A stretch of DNA of 64,000 bases, from positions 310,001-374,000 of the forward strand of contig NZ_JHZA01000001.1 of NCBI RefSeq assembly GCF_000621165.1, written 5' to 3'. The notes under the pieces are model-generated. The model worked only from the letters and a program-made list of their open reading frames with translations, made no database searches and was not told where the DNA came from. The number at the start of each line of letters is the position of its first letter. Within the stretch, counting starts at the first letter, position 1. Source of the stretch: Enterovibrio calviensis DSM 14347. GTDB lineage: Bacteria; Pseudomonadota; Gammaproteobacteria; Enterobacterales; Vibrionaceae. The translations under genes were made by a program, and so were the position numbers. Shown piece by piece: positions 34,890-44,085 of the stretch.

Positions 34890-36013
34890 AACTGGTAGAC
34901 GAGAAGACAAACCCCGCGCTGCCCGTTAACCATGGAATGCCGCCATTGAACATGAAAGGTAAGGCAGTGTCTGCCTTCGAGTTTTGGCCGGGATGGATAT
35001 TTTATGCACCCGTTGCGGTGCAGTGGATTTGGCATGGCATTAAATACCGCAGTGCGAGTTTGCCATTGATCGCGAACCCTGGCATTGAGCTGAGCGGCAT
35101 GGTGGGAGAGTCCAAAGACGCCATCTTGTCTCTTGCTGGCGAACAAGCCAAGCCGTGGATACTGCCCTACGTGATGTGGGAAAAGAACACTACCTCGCCG
35201 GAATCTCAAGCGCACCTCGCACTTGCTGCTCTGCATAACGCAGGCTTGGGTTTTCCCGTTGTTGCTAAGCCTGATCTGGGTTGCCGAGGCGCAGGCGTAC
35301 GTTTAGTGGAAAACAAAGCCGAATTGGAAGACTACTTGCGTCTGTTTCCCGGCGGCGCACGTTTAATGCTGCAACAAAAAGCGCCCTATAACGCTGAAGC
35401 AGGCGTGTTTTATGTCCGTTATCCCGGCGAAGAAAGAGGCCGAATTTTTTCACTCACTCTGAAATACAACCCGTTCGTTATTGGGGATGGCCAACGATCA
35501 TTGGCAGAGCTGATTGATGATGATCCTCGTGCTAGCAAAGTCCGACATCTATATCGCGACCGCCATGAAGACAAGCTCGACCTTGTATTAGCAGAAGGTG
35601 AAACATTTAGGTTGGCCTTTGCGGGTAGCCATAGTCGAGGCGCTATATTTAGAAATGGCAGTGAATATATTACCGATGCGCTGGTGGCGCGTTTAGATGA
35701 AATTTTTGATGACTTCCCCGGTTATCACTATGGGCGCATCGATCTCAAGTTCCGAGATATTAACAGCTTAATGCGAGGTGACGATTTTGCGCTTATCGAA
35801 GTCAATGGAGCAAGCAGTGAAGCGGCACATATTTGGGATAGAGGGGCTTCGCTGAAAGACGCGTTTTCCACTCTGCTAGAGCAGTATCGCATCTTGTTCG
35901 AAATCGGCGATTTACAGCGTAAATCGGGGCACAAAGTGCCGACCTTAATGGAACTTTACAAGGCTTGGCAGCGTGAAAAAGCCTTGGTACGTCACTATCC
36001 GTCGACTGACTAA
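34877..36013 (+). CDS. ATP-grasp ligase-like protein coupled to a DedA protein
   Basis: The 378-residue protein has an ATP-grasp fold at about 85-340: the nucleotide Lys in FPVVAKPDLGCRGAGVRLV, KYNPFVIGDGQRSL, and the metal/ATP Glu-Asn in FALIEVNGASSEAAH. The N-terminus (AFEFWPGWIFYAPVAVQWIW) has an amphipathic, membrane-associated segment. This group is often annotated D-alanine-D-alanine ligase or carboxylate-amine ligase, but the substrate is not known. Start: TTG at 34877 behind AAGGAG with good spacing. Overlap with the VTT gene implies coupled translation and suggests modification of a lipid-linked or membrane substrate (inference). Confidence 0.78.
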   Translation: MHRLKLVDEKTNPALPVNHGMPPLNMKGKAVSAFEFWPGWIFYAPVAVQWIWHGIKYRSASLPLIANPGIELSGMVGESKDAILSLAGEQAKPWILPYVMWEKNTTSPESQAHLALAALHNAGLGFPVVAKPDLGCRGAGVRLVENKAELEDYLRLFPGGARLMLQQKAPYNAEAGVFYVRYPGEERGRIFSLTLKYNPFVIGDGQRSLAELIDDDPRASKVRHLYRDRHEDKLDLVLAEGETFRLAFAGSHSRGAIFRNGSEYITDALVARLDEIFDDFPGYHYGRIDLKFRDINSLMRGDDFALIEVNGASSEAAHIWDRGASLKDAFSTLLEQYRILFEIGDLQRKSGHKVPTLMELYKAWQREKALVRHYPSTD

Positions 36014-36088
36014 TGTCAGTCAGCGTCATGAATGAATGAAAGAAAAAAGAATAAACCCAATTTGAGCGTGAAAGAAAAAGGGGAATGC

Positions 36089-36652
36089 ATGTTAGCCAAG
36101 GATGTCGTGATGAAGCCCAATTTAGGTTCTTATTCTACGTCGCCTGCTGAAGTGAGCGGCGCTATGGATGTCGCGGCGCAATCATTAGAACTGTTGCATC
36201 AGCTGTCTGATGCGCAATATAACCATGTCGCAGCGCCTTATCTGCAGAGCAGTATTGGTCAGCACATGCGCCATATTCTCGATGTTTTTCATGCTGCTAC
36301 AGGTTGCCCTACGTCTGACTTCATTGATTACGATGTGCGTCGTCGTGCGCACCCTGTCGAGAAAGACAAAGCTATTGCGATCAGTGAGTGGACATTGCTT
36401 TGTCATTGGCTGGATGGATTGAGCGAAGACAATCTTCTCTCACGGGTTAATGTGAGCGGTGAAGTTAGCTTAACGCACCATGTTGCGTCAGTGACCCGTT
36501 CTACACTTGGACGTGAGCTGTCTTTTGTTGCAAGCCATGCGGTGCACCACTTTGCTTTAATCCGCGTGAGTTTGTGCGCCCAAGGCATTTCGACGGCAGA
36601 TACGTTTGGTATGGCACCCGCAACGGCCACTTTTTATCGAGGAGGCGACTAA
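36089..36652 (+). CDS. DinB-like four-helix protein
   Basis: The 187-residue protein looks like a DinB/YfiT-type four-helix bundle with metal-ligand His residues in HMRHILDVFHAAT and ASHAVHHFALIR. These proteins are thiol-transferase or metal-dependent enzymes, and the substrate is unknown. I start at ATG 36089, which has AGGGG upstream; an earlier ATG at 36032 lacks one. It follows the ATP-grasp gene by 75 bp and abuts the NRDE gene (TAA then ATG), so all four genes may be one operon. Confidence 0.75.
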   Translation: MLAKDVVMKPNLGSYSTSPAEVSGAMDVAAQSLELLHQLSDAQYNHVAAPYLQSSIGQHMRHILDVFHAATGCPTSDFIDYDVRRRAHPVEKDKAIAISEWTLLCHWLDGLSEDNLLSRVNVSGEVSLTHHVASVTRSTLGRELSFVASHAVHHFALIRVSLCAQGISTADTFGMAPATATFYRGGD

Positions 36653-37408
36653 ATGTGCACGGTTAGCTGGTTATTGAATGAATCGGGTTACGACGTCTTC
36701 TTTAATCGAGATGAACAAAAAGGGCGCGCGATTGCCCATCCACCTCAACGTTTGTCGCAGGGTAATACGTCGTTTTTGATGCCAGTTGATCCTGATGGCG
36801 GTGGCACATGGATGGCGACTAATCAGCACGGTTTGTCGCTGTGCCTGCTGAATTATTACCAAGGAGATATTCCTGAATTGCCGCTCATCAGTCGCGGCTT
36901 ATTGGTCAAAATGCTCGCGCCGTCAACGATGGTATCTGATGTGGTATCAACCTTGAATACGTTGCATTTGGGCTCTTATGCGCCGTTTACGCTTTTGGTA
37001 TTTGCGCCAGATCTGTCCCTTTCACGTGGCCACGTCATCGCATTTCAGTGGGATGGTCATGTGCTAACGCAAAGACCCAGCATTGAACCGATGATTTCAT
37101 CCTCAGTAGCGTTTTCTGAAGTGATGCAAGCGCGTAGGCAAGCACATAACACCATTATGACCGAACCACGTACCGTCGCAAAAGCATGGGAATTTCATCG
37201 CAGCCACGTGCCGGAAGCAGGCTACAAATCTGTGTGTATGCATCGTGAAGATGCCAACACGGTGAGCTTCACCCACCTTAGAGTGACGTCCGAACAGGTC
37301 GAGATGGTCTATGTCGATGGTTCGCCATGTCAAAACAGCGAAGGTGTATCGACAATGCTGGCTCGGCACGCGCTATCACTCAAATTGGCTGCGAGTGATC
37401 AAGGCTAA
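36653..37408 (+). CDS. NRDE/TANGO2-family protein
   Basis: The 251-residue protein begins MCTVSW with a putative N-terminal Cys nucleophile after Met removal, and carries FNRDEQKGRAIAHPP, the NRDE motif, and GGGTWMATNQHGLSLCLLN. The family is Ntn-hydrolase-like, related to eukaryotic TANGO2, with no settled function; links to haem or lipid handling have been proposed in general. Its start directly follows the DinB-like stop, so translation is likely coupled. Confidence 0.85.
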   Translation: MCTVSWLLNESGYDVFFNRDEQKGRAIAHPPQRLSQGNTSFLMPVDPDGGGTWMATNQHGLSLCLLNYYQGDIPELPLISRGLLVKMLAPSTMVSDVVSTLNTLHLGSYAPFTLLVFAPDLSLSRGHVIAFQWDGHVLTQRPSIEPMISSSVAFSEVMQARRQAHNTIMTEPRTVAKAWEFHRSHVPEAGYKSVCMHREDANTVSFTHLRVTSEQVEMVYVDGSPCQNSEGVSTMLARHALSLKLAASDQG

Positions 37409-37500
37409 TTTGACGGCTAAATATCGAAAACATTGAAAGGAAAAAATGGGTAGCTCGGTCAACTATACCAAGCAATCAATGCATAACATGGAGTGATGAT

Positions 37501-37929
37501 ATGTCTCGAATACTACTGTTTATTTCACTGTTTTTCTCGGCGGCAACGGTATCTGCGGATGAGATATATACCGGCTTTTTTAGCAGCAAAGCTGTCAGCG
37601 GCTACGACACTGTTTCTTACTTTGATGGCGGTCCTGTGAAAGGTACGTCTGAGTTCAAAACGGACTACAAAGGCGCGCAATGGTTGTTCGCGAGTCAGGC
37701 CAATCTGGATAAGTTTTTGGCAAATCCTGAACAATACGCGCCCCAATATGGCGGCTATTGTGCTTGGGCCATTGCGGAAAAAGACGACCTAGCGCCCGGT
37801 GATCCGGCTTACTGGAAGATTGTCGATGGCAAGCTGTACCTCAATTATGACCAATCGATACAAAGTAAATGGGAAAAAAATGTGCCTGGGTTCATTGATC
37901 AGGGCGATCTCAATTGGGCACAACGTTAA
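37501..37929 (+). CDS. secreted YHS-domain protein, first of tandem pair
   Basis: The 142-residue product has a signal peptide (cleavage near VSA, residue 19) and a YHS-like domain at about 25-110: GYDTVSYFDGGPVKGTSEFK, FASQANLDKFLANPEQYAPQ, and YGGYCAWAIAEKD with the conserved Cys. YHS domains are small metal- or disulfide-related folds, and this one is periplasmic. The next gene is a clear paralogue, 58 bp downstream, so it is a tandem duplication. Confidence 0.85.
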   Translation: MSRILLFISLFFSAATVSADEIYTGFFSSKAVSGYDTVSYFDGGPVKGTSEFKTDYKGAQWLFASQANLDKFLANPEQYAPQYGGYCAWAIAEKDDLAPGDPAYWKIVDGKLYLNYDQSIQSKWEKNVPGFIDQGDLNWAQR

Positions 37930-37987
37930 TTCAAAAATGCGATGACGCATACATCCAGTAACTACTTATAAATTAGGGAAAATATCT

Positions 37988-38419
37988 ATGAAGGCCGTTC
38001 TATTTTCTGTGTTTGCACTCATTTTTTCATCAAATGTATTTGCCGCGAAAGAAATCTACACCGGTTTGTTTAACAGCGATGCAGTGAGTGGTTATGACAC
38101 CGTCTCCTATTTTGATGGTACGCCAACCGAAGGGAGTTCGAAGTTTAAAACTGAATATGATGGCGTCACGTGGAAGTTTGCTAATCAGGCCAATCTCGAC
38201 AAATTTCTGTCAAACCCGAAACAGTACGCACCGCAATATGGTGGTCATTGCGCATGGGCGATTGCTGCTAAAGATGCGTTGGCACCGGGCGATCCAAAGC
38301 AGTGGAAAATTGTGGATAACAAACTGTACCTAAATTACAGCGAAGAAACCTTTACAACGTGGAAACAAGATATTGAAGGGTTCATCAATACAGGCGACAA
38401 AAACTGGGCGAAACGTTAA
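37988..38419 (+). CDS. secreted YHS-domain protein, second of tandem pair
   Basis: The 143-residue paralogue of the preceding protein has a signal peptide (cleavage about FAA, residue 20), then GYDTVSYFDGTPTEGSSKF, FANQANLDKFLSNPKQYAPQ and YGGHCAWAIAAKD with Cys retained. Most mature residues are shared with the first copy, differences being mostly conservative. AGGGAAAATATCT precedes its ATG. Both may act on the same periplasmic target; function unknown. Confidence 0.85.
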   Translation: MKAVLFSVFALIFSSNVFAAKEIYTGLFNSDAVSGYDTVSYFDGTPTEGSSKFKTEYDGVTWKFANQANLDKFLSNPKQYAPQYGGHCAWAIAAKDALAPGDPKQWKIVDNKLYLNYSEETFTTWKQDIEGFINTGDKNWAKR

Positions 38420-38555
38420 GCGTTTTCCCCACGTAGTAAATCACTGAGTCATTGAATAAGCAGCAGTTAGGGGCTCATCAGCAATATTTTGCCTTCAGGC
38501 GAATAGCAAGGGAATGCGGCATGTGGGTTGTGCTGTATTCCGTCAAGGAGAGAAC

Positions 38556-40340
38556 ATGAACGCAAGTCCCTTTCTGTTGCCAAGAAAAACACCGTTTGGT
38601 GTGGTCGAAAAAACACTCGAATCAATCACTGGCCTTCGTACCTTGGATAAGTATTACCGCCTTCGCCCTGAAGGAATTGATACCGACCATTTTCTCACTT
38701 ACACCCTCGATGTGCTGGGTATTGACTATCACGTTTCTCAGCAGGACATCGGCCATATTCCTCAATCCGGCAGTACTGTCGTGGTTGCCAATCATCCTTT
38801 GGGTGGCGTTGAAGGGGTCATTCTAGCCAAAGTACTGCGTGAAGTGCGCCCTGATGTCAAAGTGCTGGCTAACTATTACTTGAAGCGCATTCCCGAGTTG
38901 AGTGATTTGTTCATTGGGGTGGATGTGTTTGAAGGCGAAAGCGCCAGACGCGCCAATATGCGTGCGTTGCGTGAAGCGCACCAACACGTTAGCGATGGCG
39001 GCTTGTTGCTGGTTTTCCCTGCTGGGGAAGTGTCGACGTTTGACGAACACGGCCAGTTAAGTGATAAGGCGTGGAGTCGCTCTGTCGCTGCCATTGTCAG
39101 AAAGCACAAAGCGACAACCGTGCCGATTTTTATTGGTGGCAGAAACAGCAGCAAATTTTATCGCGCTGGGGTGATCCACCCAATGTTGCGTACCGCGTTG
39201 TTGGGGCGAGAGTTGCTTAACAAAAAAGGGCAACAGATTCCGTTAACAATCGGTGAACTCATTAAGTGGAAAGAGTGCCGTGGGTTTGAAAGCGACGATG
39301 GTCTCGTCAATTATTTACGACTGAACACCTACCTGTTAAATCAGGACAAAGCCTTCGAAACTCCTTCTGAGATTCATGATGTCGAGCCGATCATTGATGC
39401 GATAGGTGTTGATGTTATCGAAGAAGAAATTAGCGATTTACCAGACAATGCCAAATTACTCAGCTCAGGCGAGTTTGATGTGTATTGCACAACCAGTGAG
39501 CACATTCCTAATATCCTCAGAGAAATAGGACGAATTCGTGAAGCTAATTTCCGCTCTGTGGGCGAGGGCACGGGTTTAGCCTGCGATTTGGATGATTACG
39601 ACACCTACTATTTGCACCTTTTTGTATGGGACAGAGAGGCGCAGAGTATGGTCGGTGCGTATCGCCTTGGACAAGTGCAAGACATTGTCCAAAAGCAAGG
39701 TATCGAGGGGCTATATTCACGTAGCTTGTTTCAATATGATCAGCGCTTTGTTGATAGCATGAATGTGTCGTTGGAGATGGGACGTTCGGTGATCGATGAA
39801 AAATATCAGCGTAGTCTGTCAGCGCTCCTTTTGCTTTGGAAGGGCATTGCAGAGTATGTGAGTCGTCATCCGCATATCACCACCCTGTTTGGTCCTGTCA
39901 GCATTAGCAATGATTATCCGCTTCAGGCTAGGCGCTTATTGGCGGAGAGCCTCAGTGTTCATCATTACGATGATGATAAAGCGCAGCTAGTGAAACCCAC
40001 CACACCGCTTGAAACATCCGATCCTGTACCTTGGCATACCACCATGCTGACCGCGCTGGGAGACATGCAAGTGCTCTCTCGTGTACTCAGCAGAATGAGC
40101 AGCGGCCTCGGTGTGCCCGTATTGCTACGCCAGTACTTGGGCCTAAATGGAAAGCTTGTGTGCTTTAACGTCGACCCAGCGTTTAATAACGCGTTAGATG
40201 GTCTGATAGTGGTGGACTTACGTGATGTTCAAGCCAAGACGTTAGGGCGTTACATGGGCAAAGAGCAGGCGGAAATCTACCTCGCACGTCATCACTGTAA
40301 TGAAGACGGTCATGAAAACATTGACGAAAAAGGCGACTAG
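38556..40340 (+). CDS. olsF: bifunctional ornithine lipid synthase OlsF-like
   Basis: The 594-residue protein joins two acyltransferases that make ornithine lipids, phosphorus-free membrane lipids. The N-terminal PlsC/LPLAT domain at about 80-290 has the H-x4-D-type region NHPLGGVEGVIL (with G in place of the D) and FPAGEVSTFDEHG. The C-terminal GNAT/OlsB-like hemolysin-family domain at about 310-570 has YCTTSEHIPNILREIGRIR, FRSVGEGTG and SLEMGRSVI. The order fits OlsF of Serratia and Vibrio. AAGGAG precedes ATG 38556. In other bacteria OlsF is used under phosphate limitation; no Pho box was identified here. Confidence 0.88.
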   Translation: MNASPFLLPRKTPFGVVEKTLESITGLRTLDKYYRLRPEGIDTDHFLTYTLDVLGIDYHVSQQDIGHIPQSGSTVVVANHPLGGVEGVILAKVLREVRPDVKVLANYYLKRIPELSDLFIGVDVFEGESARRANMRALREAHQHVSDGGLLLVFPAGEVSTFDEHGQLSDKAWSRSVAAIVRKHKATTVPIFIGGRNSSKFYRAGVIHPMLRTALLGRELLNKKGQQIPLTIGELIKWKECRGFESDDGLVNYLRLNTYLLNQDKAFETPSEIHDVEPIIDAIGVDVIEEEISDLPDNAKLLSSGEFDVYCTTSEHIPNILREIGRIREANFRSVGEGTGLACDLDDYDTYYLHLFVWDREAQSMVGAYRLGQVQDIVQKQGIEGLYSRSLFQYDQRFVDSMNVSLEMGRSVIDEKYQRSLSALLLLWKGIAEYVSRHPHITTLFGPVSISNDYPLQARRLLAESLSVHHYDDDKAQLVKPTTPLETSDPVPWHTTMLTALGDMQVLSRVLSRMSSGLGVPVLLRQYLGLNGKLVCFNVDPAFNNALDGLIVVDLRDVQAKTLGRYMGKEQAEIYLARHHCNEDGHENIDEKGD

Positions 40341-40360
40341 CAATTAGCGTCAAACAAAGA

Positions 40361-40388
40361 AAAACAGCGCCATAAGGGCGCTGTTTTT
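40361..40388. terminator. bidirectional terminator
   Basis: AAAACAGCGCC pairs with GGCGCTGTTTT across ATAAG, with T runs on both strands. It separates olsF and the convergent outer-membrane protein gene. Confidence 0.9.
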
Positions 40389-40470
40389 GATTCTATCACC
40401 GTGCGTAGGTGACGCTCGTTAACGGCCGCCACAAATACTCAGCAACTAGCAGGTGTTTGGATATAAGCAA

Positions 40471-40986
40471 TTAGAAATTCAGACGCGCACCGATAGATAC
40501 CGTGCCTGTTTCCGCGTTACCGCGATCTTGATAACCGACTTCAATTGCCATGCCGGGACCAATTGCCGGCGCTAAACTCAACCCAACCGCACCGAGTAAA
40601 CCATAACCATCTTCTACTTCTGTTCCGTAAGTGTTCTCGTAATAGTTGGCACCACCACGAACATAAACATCACCCAGAACAATAGGTACACGCACTTGCA
40701 AAGCGAGCGGCACAGAGACTGAGGTGAAGCTTTGGTCAATGCCATTGTCATCCGGAATATCGGCGGTGGTTTCACCGTAGCCTGAATAGATACTGGTCAT
40801 ACTGGTGAGCTTAAGGTTACCCGTGACGGTCCAAAAGAAGCCGGTTGCGCTTCGGCCTTTGTACTTCACATTGGCAACACCCGCATCGGCACCAATGGAA
40901 AGGGGTAACACCAATGCTGAAGCAGAAGAGGCAAACAGTGCCCCGACAAGCGCAGTCGCTAGCGTGTAAGTCCGTATGTTGGCCAT
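40471..40986 (-). CDS. outer-membrane beta-barrel protein
   Basis: The 171-residue protein (ATG 40986 with AGGTGA upstream) has a signal peptide ending about ASA (residue 22). The mature part has alternating hydrophobic strands rich in Gly and Tyr and ends in F (IGARLNF), the usual outer-membrane insertion signal. It could form an eight-stranded barrel like OmpA/OmpX or a small vibrio barrel family. Immediately upstream is an 18-bp perfect palindrome that looks like an operator. No ligand is suggested. Confidence 0.8.
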   Translation of the reverse strand: MANIRTYTLATALVGALFASSASALVLPLSIGADAGVANVKYKGRSATGFFWTVTGNLKLTSMTSIYSGYGETTADIPDDNGIDQSFTSVSVPLALQVRVPIVLGDVYVRGGANYYENTYGTEVEDGYGLLGAVGLSLAPAIGPGMAIEVGYQDRGNAETGTVSIGARLNF

Positions 40987-41015
40987 AGATTCACCTCGTG
41001 TGAAGACAGTTAAAG

Positions 41016-41033
41016 TGTCGCAATTTTGCGACA
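41016..41033. promoter_or_regulatory. 18-bp palindromic operator upstream of barrel gene
   Basis: TGTCGCAA-TT-TTGCGACA is a perfect inverted repeat 30 bp upstream of the barrel start codon, where a repressor would block transcription or initiation. The regulator is not in the visible neighbourhood. Confidence 0.65.
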
Positions 41034-41214
41034 AAGAGATATGCATTTAGTGTAGAAGCGAATCAGCGAGGTTGTGGAGGACGAGAAAGGAATTCCATAA
41101 TTAGATCAGATATTTGTGACTTGTGCCAAAGAGATGTTGGTGCCACAAAAAACGGCACCCTAAGATGCCGTGATGTAATACTGTGTTTTTGGTGACTCTG
41201 TTTGTTGTGCGTGA

Positions 41215-41922
41215 TTAGCCAGCAATGAGCGCAGACACCACACCGATCACACCGCCGAACACGCCGCCCCAAACAACCAGCCAGCCAAGATGCTCGCGGA
41301 TCATCTTCTGAACAATATCCTTCACCATGTTTGGCGTCAGTTCGTCGAGACGCTGTTCAATCACGGTTTCAATGTTCGCGGTAATATCGCCCAGCATTTC
41401 AGGTTGTTCGATTTGGCTTTTGAGTGCCGTACGGAAATCATCCTGCTGAGTAATGTCGATAACCGACTCACGCATTTTCGCCACGAAAGGTTCGCGAAGG
41501 GGATCCAGCGCCTCAGCGCCGCCTAGCATCATCAGCATGCCGCCGAATTGGCTGTTGTTGATCACATCAACCAAACCATCGAAGGTCGGATTGAAGTCGA
41601 TTTTCTCGATCACAGGATCAAGATTAAGGTTCGCGCCGCCAGACATCTCTTTGTTTAAGAAACGGTCAATGTTTTCCTTGGTAAAGAACTGATCCATCAT
41701 CAACGAGCGGATGCCAAGTTTAAACGCTTCAAAGCGCATTTGAATAACACCTGAGCCGTAAATACCTGGCACTTTCTCAAAAAGCATGTGTACCGCAAGT
41801 AAGTTGGTCAGTGAACCTGACAGCGCAAATAGACCGCCATACAGGGCAATAGGTTGGTCAAGGAAATAGCCAGCAGCAAAAACACCCGCTGCAATAGCGT
41901 TGGTCAGAAAACTTTTATTCAT
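41215..41922 (-). CDS. DUF445 family membrane protein
   Basis: The 235-residue protein has TM segments at the N-terminus (about 5-45, including FALSGSLTNLLAVHMLFEKVPG, the DUF445 signature) and at the extreme C-terminus (LGWLVVWGGVFGGVIGVVSAL). The middle is helical and soluble. DUF445 proteins are found across bacteria without an assigned activity. A single gene. Confidence 0.85.
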   Translation of the reverse strand: MNKSFLTNAIAAGVFAAGYFLDQPIALYGGLFALSGSLTNLLAVHMLFEKVPGIYGSGVIQMRFEAFKLGIRSLMMDQFFTKENIDRFLNKEMSGGANLNLDPVIEKIDFNPTFDGLVDVINNSQFGGMLMMLGGAEALDPLREPFVAKMRESVIDITQQDDFRTALKSQIEQPEMLGDITANIETVIEQRLDELTPNMVKDIVQKMIREHLGWLVVWGGVFGGVIGVVSALIAG

Positions 41923-42089
41923 GGTGAACCTAGGGAAAACGATTTGATGGGCGAGATTCTAAAGGATGGCATGGCGAGTCACAATATCGTGATTTTAGAG
42001 ATTTAACCCTCAGACCCTATCAAGTACGCTTTTCAAACTGTGTAGCTGCCACCTACACTTTTCTGGTGTTGGTTAATCATGAGGTAAAA

Positions 42090-42779
42090 ATGACACCTCG
42101 CCTATGGGCGTGTGCTGCGCTGGTTATGGTGTTAAGTGCTTGCAGCAGTAACAGCCGTCCGTTTGACATAAAAAATCTCGCCAAGTCTGACATGGATTTG
42201 ATCACGGATATTCATATCATGGAAATTCGTGATTTAGTGCGTGATTTGACGGTCAAACTCTACAAACGCAACCCCAGAGAACTCGCCAAAGTCAGTGACA
42301 TGACGGTGGAAGTCCGTCTGGAATCTTTCATGACCGTGAAGCGACCCCCACAAGGATATGTGGAATTGGGTGGCGTTGATGGGATTCATGCTTTGCATTT
42401 GGCTTTTTCAGAGGAATTTCATGGCGACCGTGTGTTTGCCATGATGGTCGGGATCACCGGCATGATCAGCAGCAGTTACAACAACCAAATTGAATTCTAT
42501 TTGCTTGACGATATTGATCAGCAAAAACTCTACAACAGTGCCCGCAACCTAGAAACCGTTGCTTGGTTGCTTAACACCCGCAAAAACGCCGATGGCGAAC
42601 TCATGTTGCTGAGTAATGGCATCGCCGTTGATGGTACGCCGAATTACAGCTACGAGCGTGTCCTCGGTCAAATGATCGTGATACAAGACATGATGGCGAC
42701 CATGGTGGCTGATAGCACCAATCGCACCATCAATCAGGTTGTTCATGGTGTGGCCTCAATGACTTTTTTCCCTATTTGA
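42090..42779 (+). CDS. hypothetical lipoprotein
   Basis: The 229-residue product has a lipobox LSACSS (Cys about residue 18), so it should be lipidated and sorted to the periplasmic face. The mature protein is mixed alpha/beta without a motif I recognise (DLVRDLTVKLYKRNPRELAK near the N-terminus may form a long helix). GAGGT precedes ATG 42090. Its 3' end is 18 bp from a convergent DUF1353 gene. Confidence 0.7.
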   Translation: MTPRLWACAALVMVLSACSSNSRPFDIKNLAKSDMDLITDIHIMEIRDLVRDLTVKLYKRNPRELAKVSDMTVEVRLESFMTVKRPPQGYVELGGVDGIHALHLAFSEEFHGDRVFAMMVGITGMISSSYNNQIEFYLLDDIDQQKLYNSARNLETVAWLLNTRKNADGELMLLSNGIAVDGTPNYSYERVLGQMIVIQDMMATMVADSTNRTINQVVHGVASMTFFPI

Positions 42780-42797
42780 TATTTGATATTTGCTTTT

Positions 42798-43250
42798 TTA
42801 CTCATCATTGAAGATCTCTGGGGGAAAACGGTATTTGTCGACATTTTTGTTGTTTCTTACCAGTTCGTAGAGTGTTCTCAAATACGCGTTGTCATCCTCG
42901 TCATTGTCCCAAAAAAACTTTCCTCCTGCTCTCACCGCACCCCAAATCATGTTAGCCCGAAGGTTATCGACGCCATTTTGGCAAAGCAGCGTATAGAGAA
43001 TGTTGTCTGCATCTTTGCGAGAAACTTGATGGTTGTAAAATAACCAGTCGTGAACCAATGCGGGCATCATGACGTCGGGATGAAACGGTGTGAAGGTGAT
43101 TTGCCAAGCGGCGAACGGAATGGTCGCGCCATCATAGCGAAAATACTGAGGGACCACGACGTTGACCCCATTAACTGTTATCTCGAAATCTTTGAGAAGT
43201 TCATATTTGTTGGTGAGTGCGCTAGGTTTTAGCTTAGGTTGATTGATCAT
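42798..43250 (-). CDS. DUF1353 family protein
   Basis: The 150-residue protein shows the DUF1353 pattern: FRYDGATIPFAAW, PALVHDWLFYNHQVSRKDAD and LRANMIWGAVRAGG. Members are often phage- or tail-associated or sit in unknown contexts, and the conserved His-Asp pair suggests a metal site. No phage genes are near, so it looks like a host accessory gene. Confidence 0.85.
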   Translation of the reverse strand: MINQPKLKPSALTNKYELLKDFEITVNGVNVVVPQYFRYDGATIPFAAWQITFTPFHPDVMMPALVHDWLFYNHQVSRKDADNILYTLLCQNGVDNLRANMIWGAVRAGGKFFWDNDEDDNAYLRTLYELVRNNKNVDKYRFPPEIFNDE

Positions 43251-43394
43251 GATGTTCCCCTACAGCCTGTATAGGATTTTAGGGTACGCAATTGGCAGAG
43301 GGGCCTGCGTATCAAGCGTGGGAGTTCAGGTGAAATTTATTTCGGCTCTGCCAGTTCATATGTTTTTGGGCATTTGGTTGGATAGGAGATCAAG

Positions 43395-44057
43395 ATGGCA
43401 CAAGCTCGGAGCGTATTAGCAATCTTTGGTGTGATGATTGCCTTCCAAGCCAGCGCAGACATGGAACTCACATTTTCGCCGATGTCAGAGTGGGATAAGA
43501 AGCGATTTGAAGGTGAAACTGACTATCAGACAATGCTAGACACCGAACTGAATACGTCTGTGCTCTATGGGCGCAGCGATGCGTCTGCATCAGGGTTGAT
43601 CCAAGAGATAGACATTGATTTGACCGAAACGCCATGGGTTTCGTGGTATTGGAAAGTGGTTGAATCCCCCAACGTGACTGATGAATCAGTCAAAGCACAG
43701 GATGACTTTGCTTGGCGAATTGGCGTTACGGTAACCCCCGGACTCACCATGATGAGTAGTGAAACTATCATCTATGTGTGGTCGCCAAACAAGCCTCACA
43801 ACAGCTTCTGGGGAAACCCTTTTTCGCCCGGTTCGTTTAAAATGTTAGCGGCAAACATCGGTGATAAAAAAGGAGAATGGCAGTATGTAAGTCGTAATGT
43901 TCGAGAAGACTTTCAGCGTGTTTTTGGTGAGAACTATCGCACTCTGAGCGCTGTCTCGATCATGTCTGACAGTGATAATTCTAAAAGCCAGAGTGCCGCG
44001 TACGTGTCGCCAATTCGTTTCTCATCATCATCGATCCCGCCTTTAAAATTCCCTTAA
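43395..44057 (+). CDS. DUF3047 domain periplasmic protein
   Basis: The 220-residue protein has a signal peptide (cleavage about ASA, residue 22) and a DUF3047 domain: WVSWYWKVVESPN, DDFAWRIGVTV, TIIYVWSPNKP, and VREDFQRVFGE. This beta-sandwich-like family is common in marine gammaproteobacteria, with no defined role. ATAGGAGAT lies before the ATG. It is followed by a repeat palindrome and then by the hybrid kinase. Confidence 0.88.
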   Translation: MAQARSVLAIFGVMIAFQASADMELTFSPMSEWDKKRFEGETDYQTMLDTELNTSVLYGRSDASASGLIQEIDIDLTETPWVSWYWKVVESPNVTDESVKAQDDFAWRIGVTVTPGLTMMSSETIIYVWSPNKPHNSFWGNPFSPGSFKMLAANIGDKKGEWQYVSRNVREDFQRVFGENYRTLSAVSIMSDSDNSKSQSAAYVSPIRFSSSSIPPLKFP

Positions 44058-44085
44058 AACATCACCTTTTATACTTCTCATAAGA

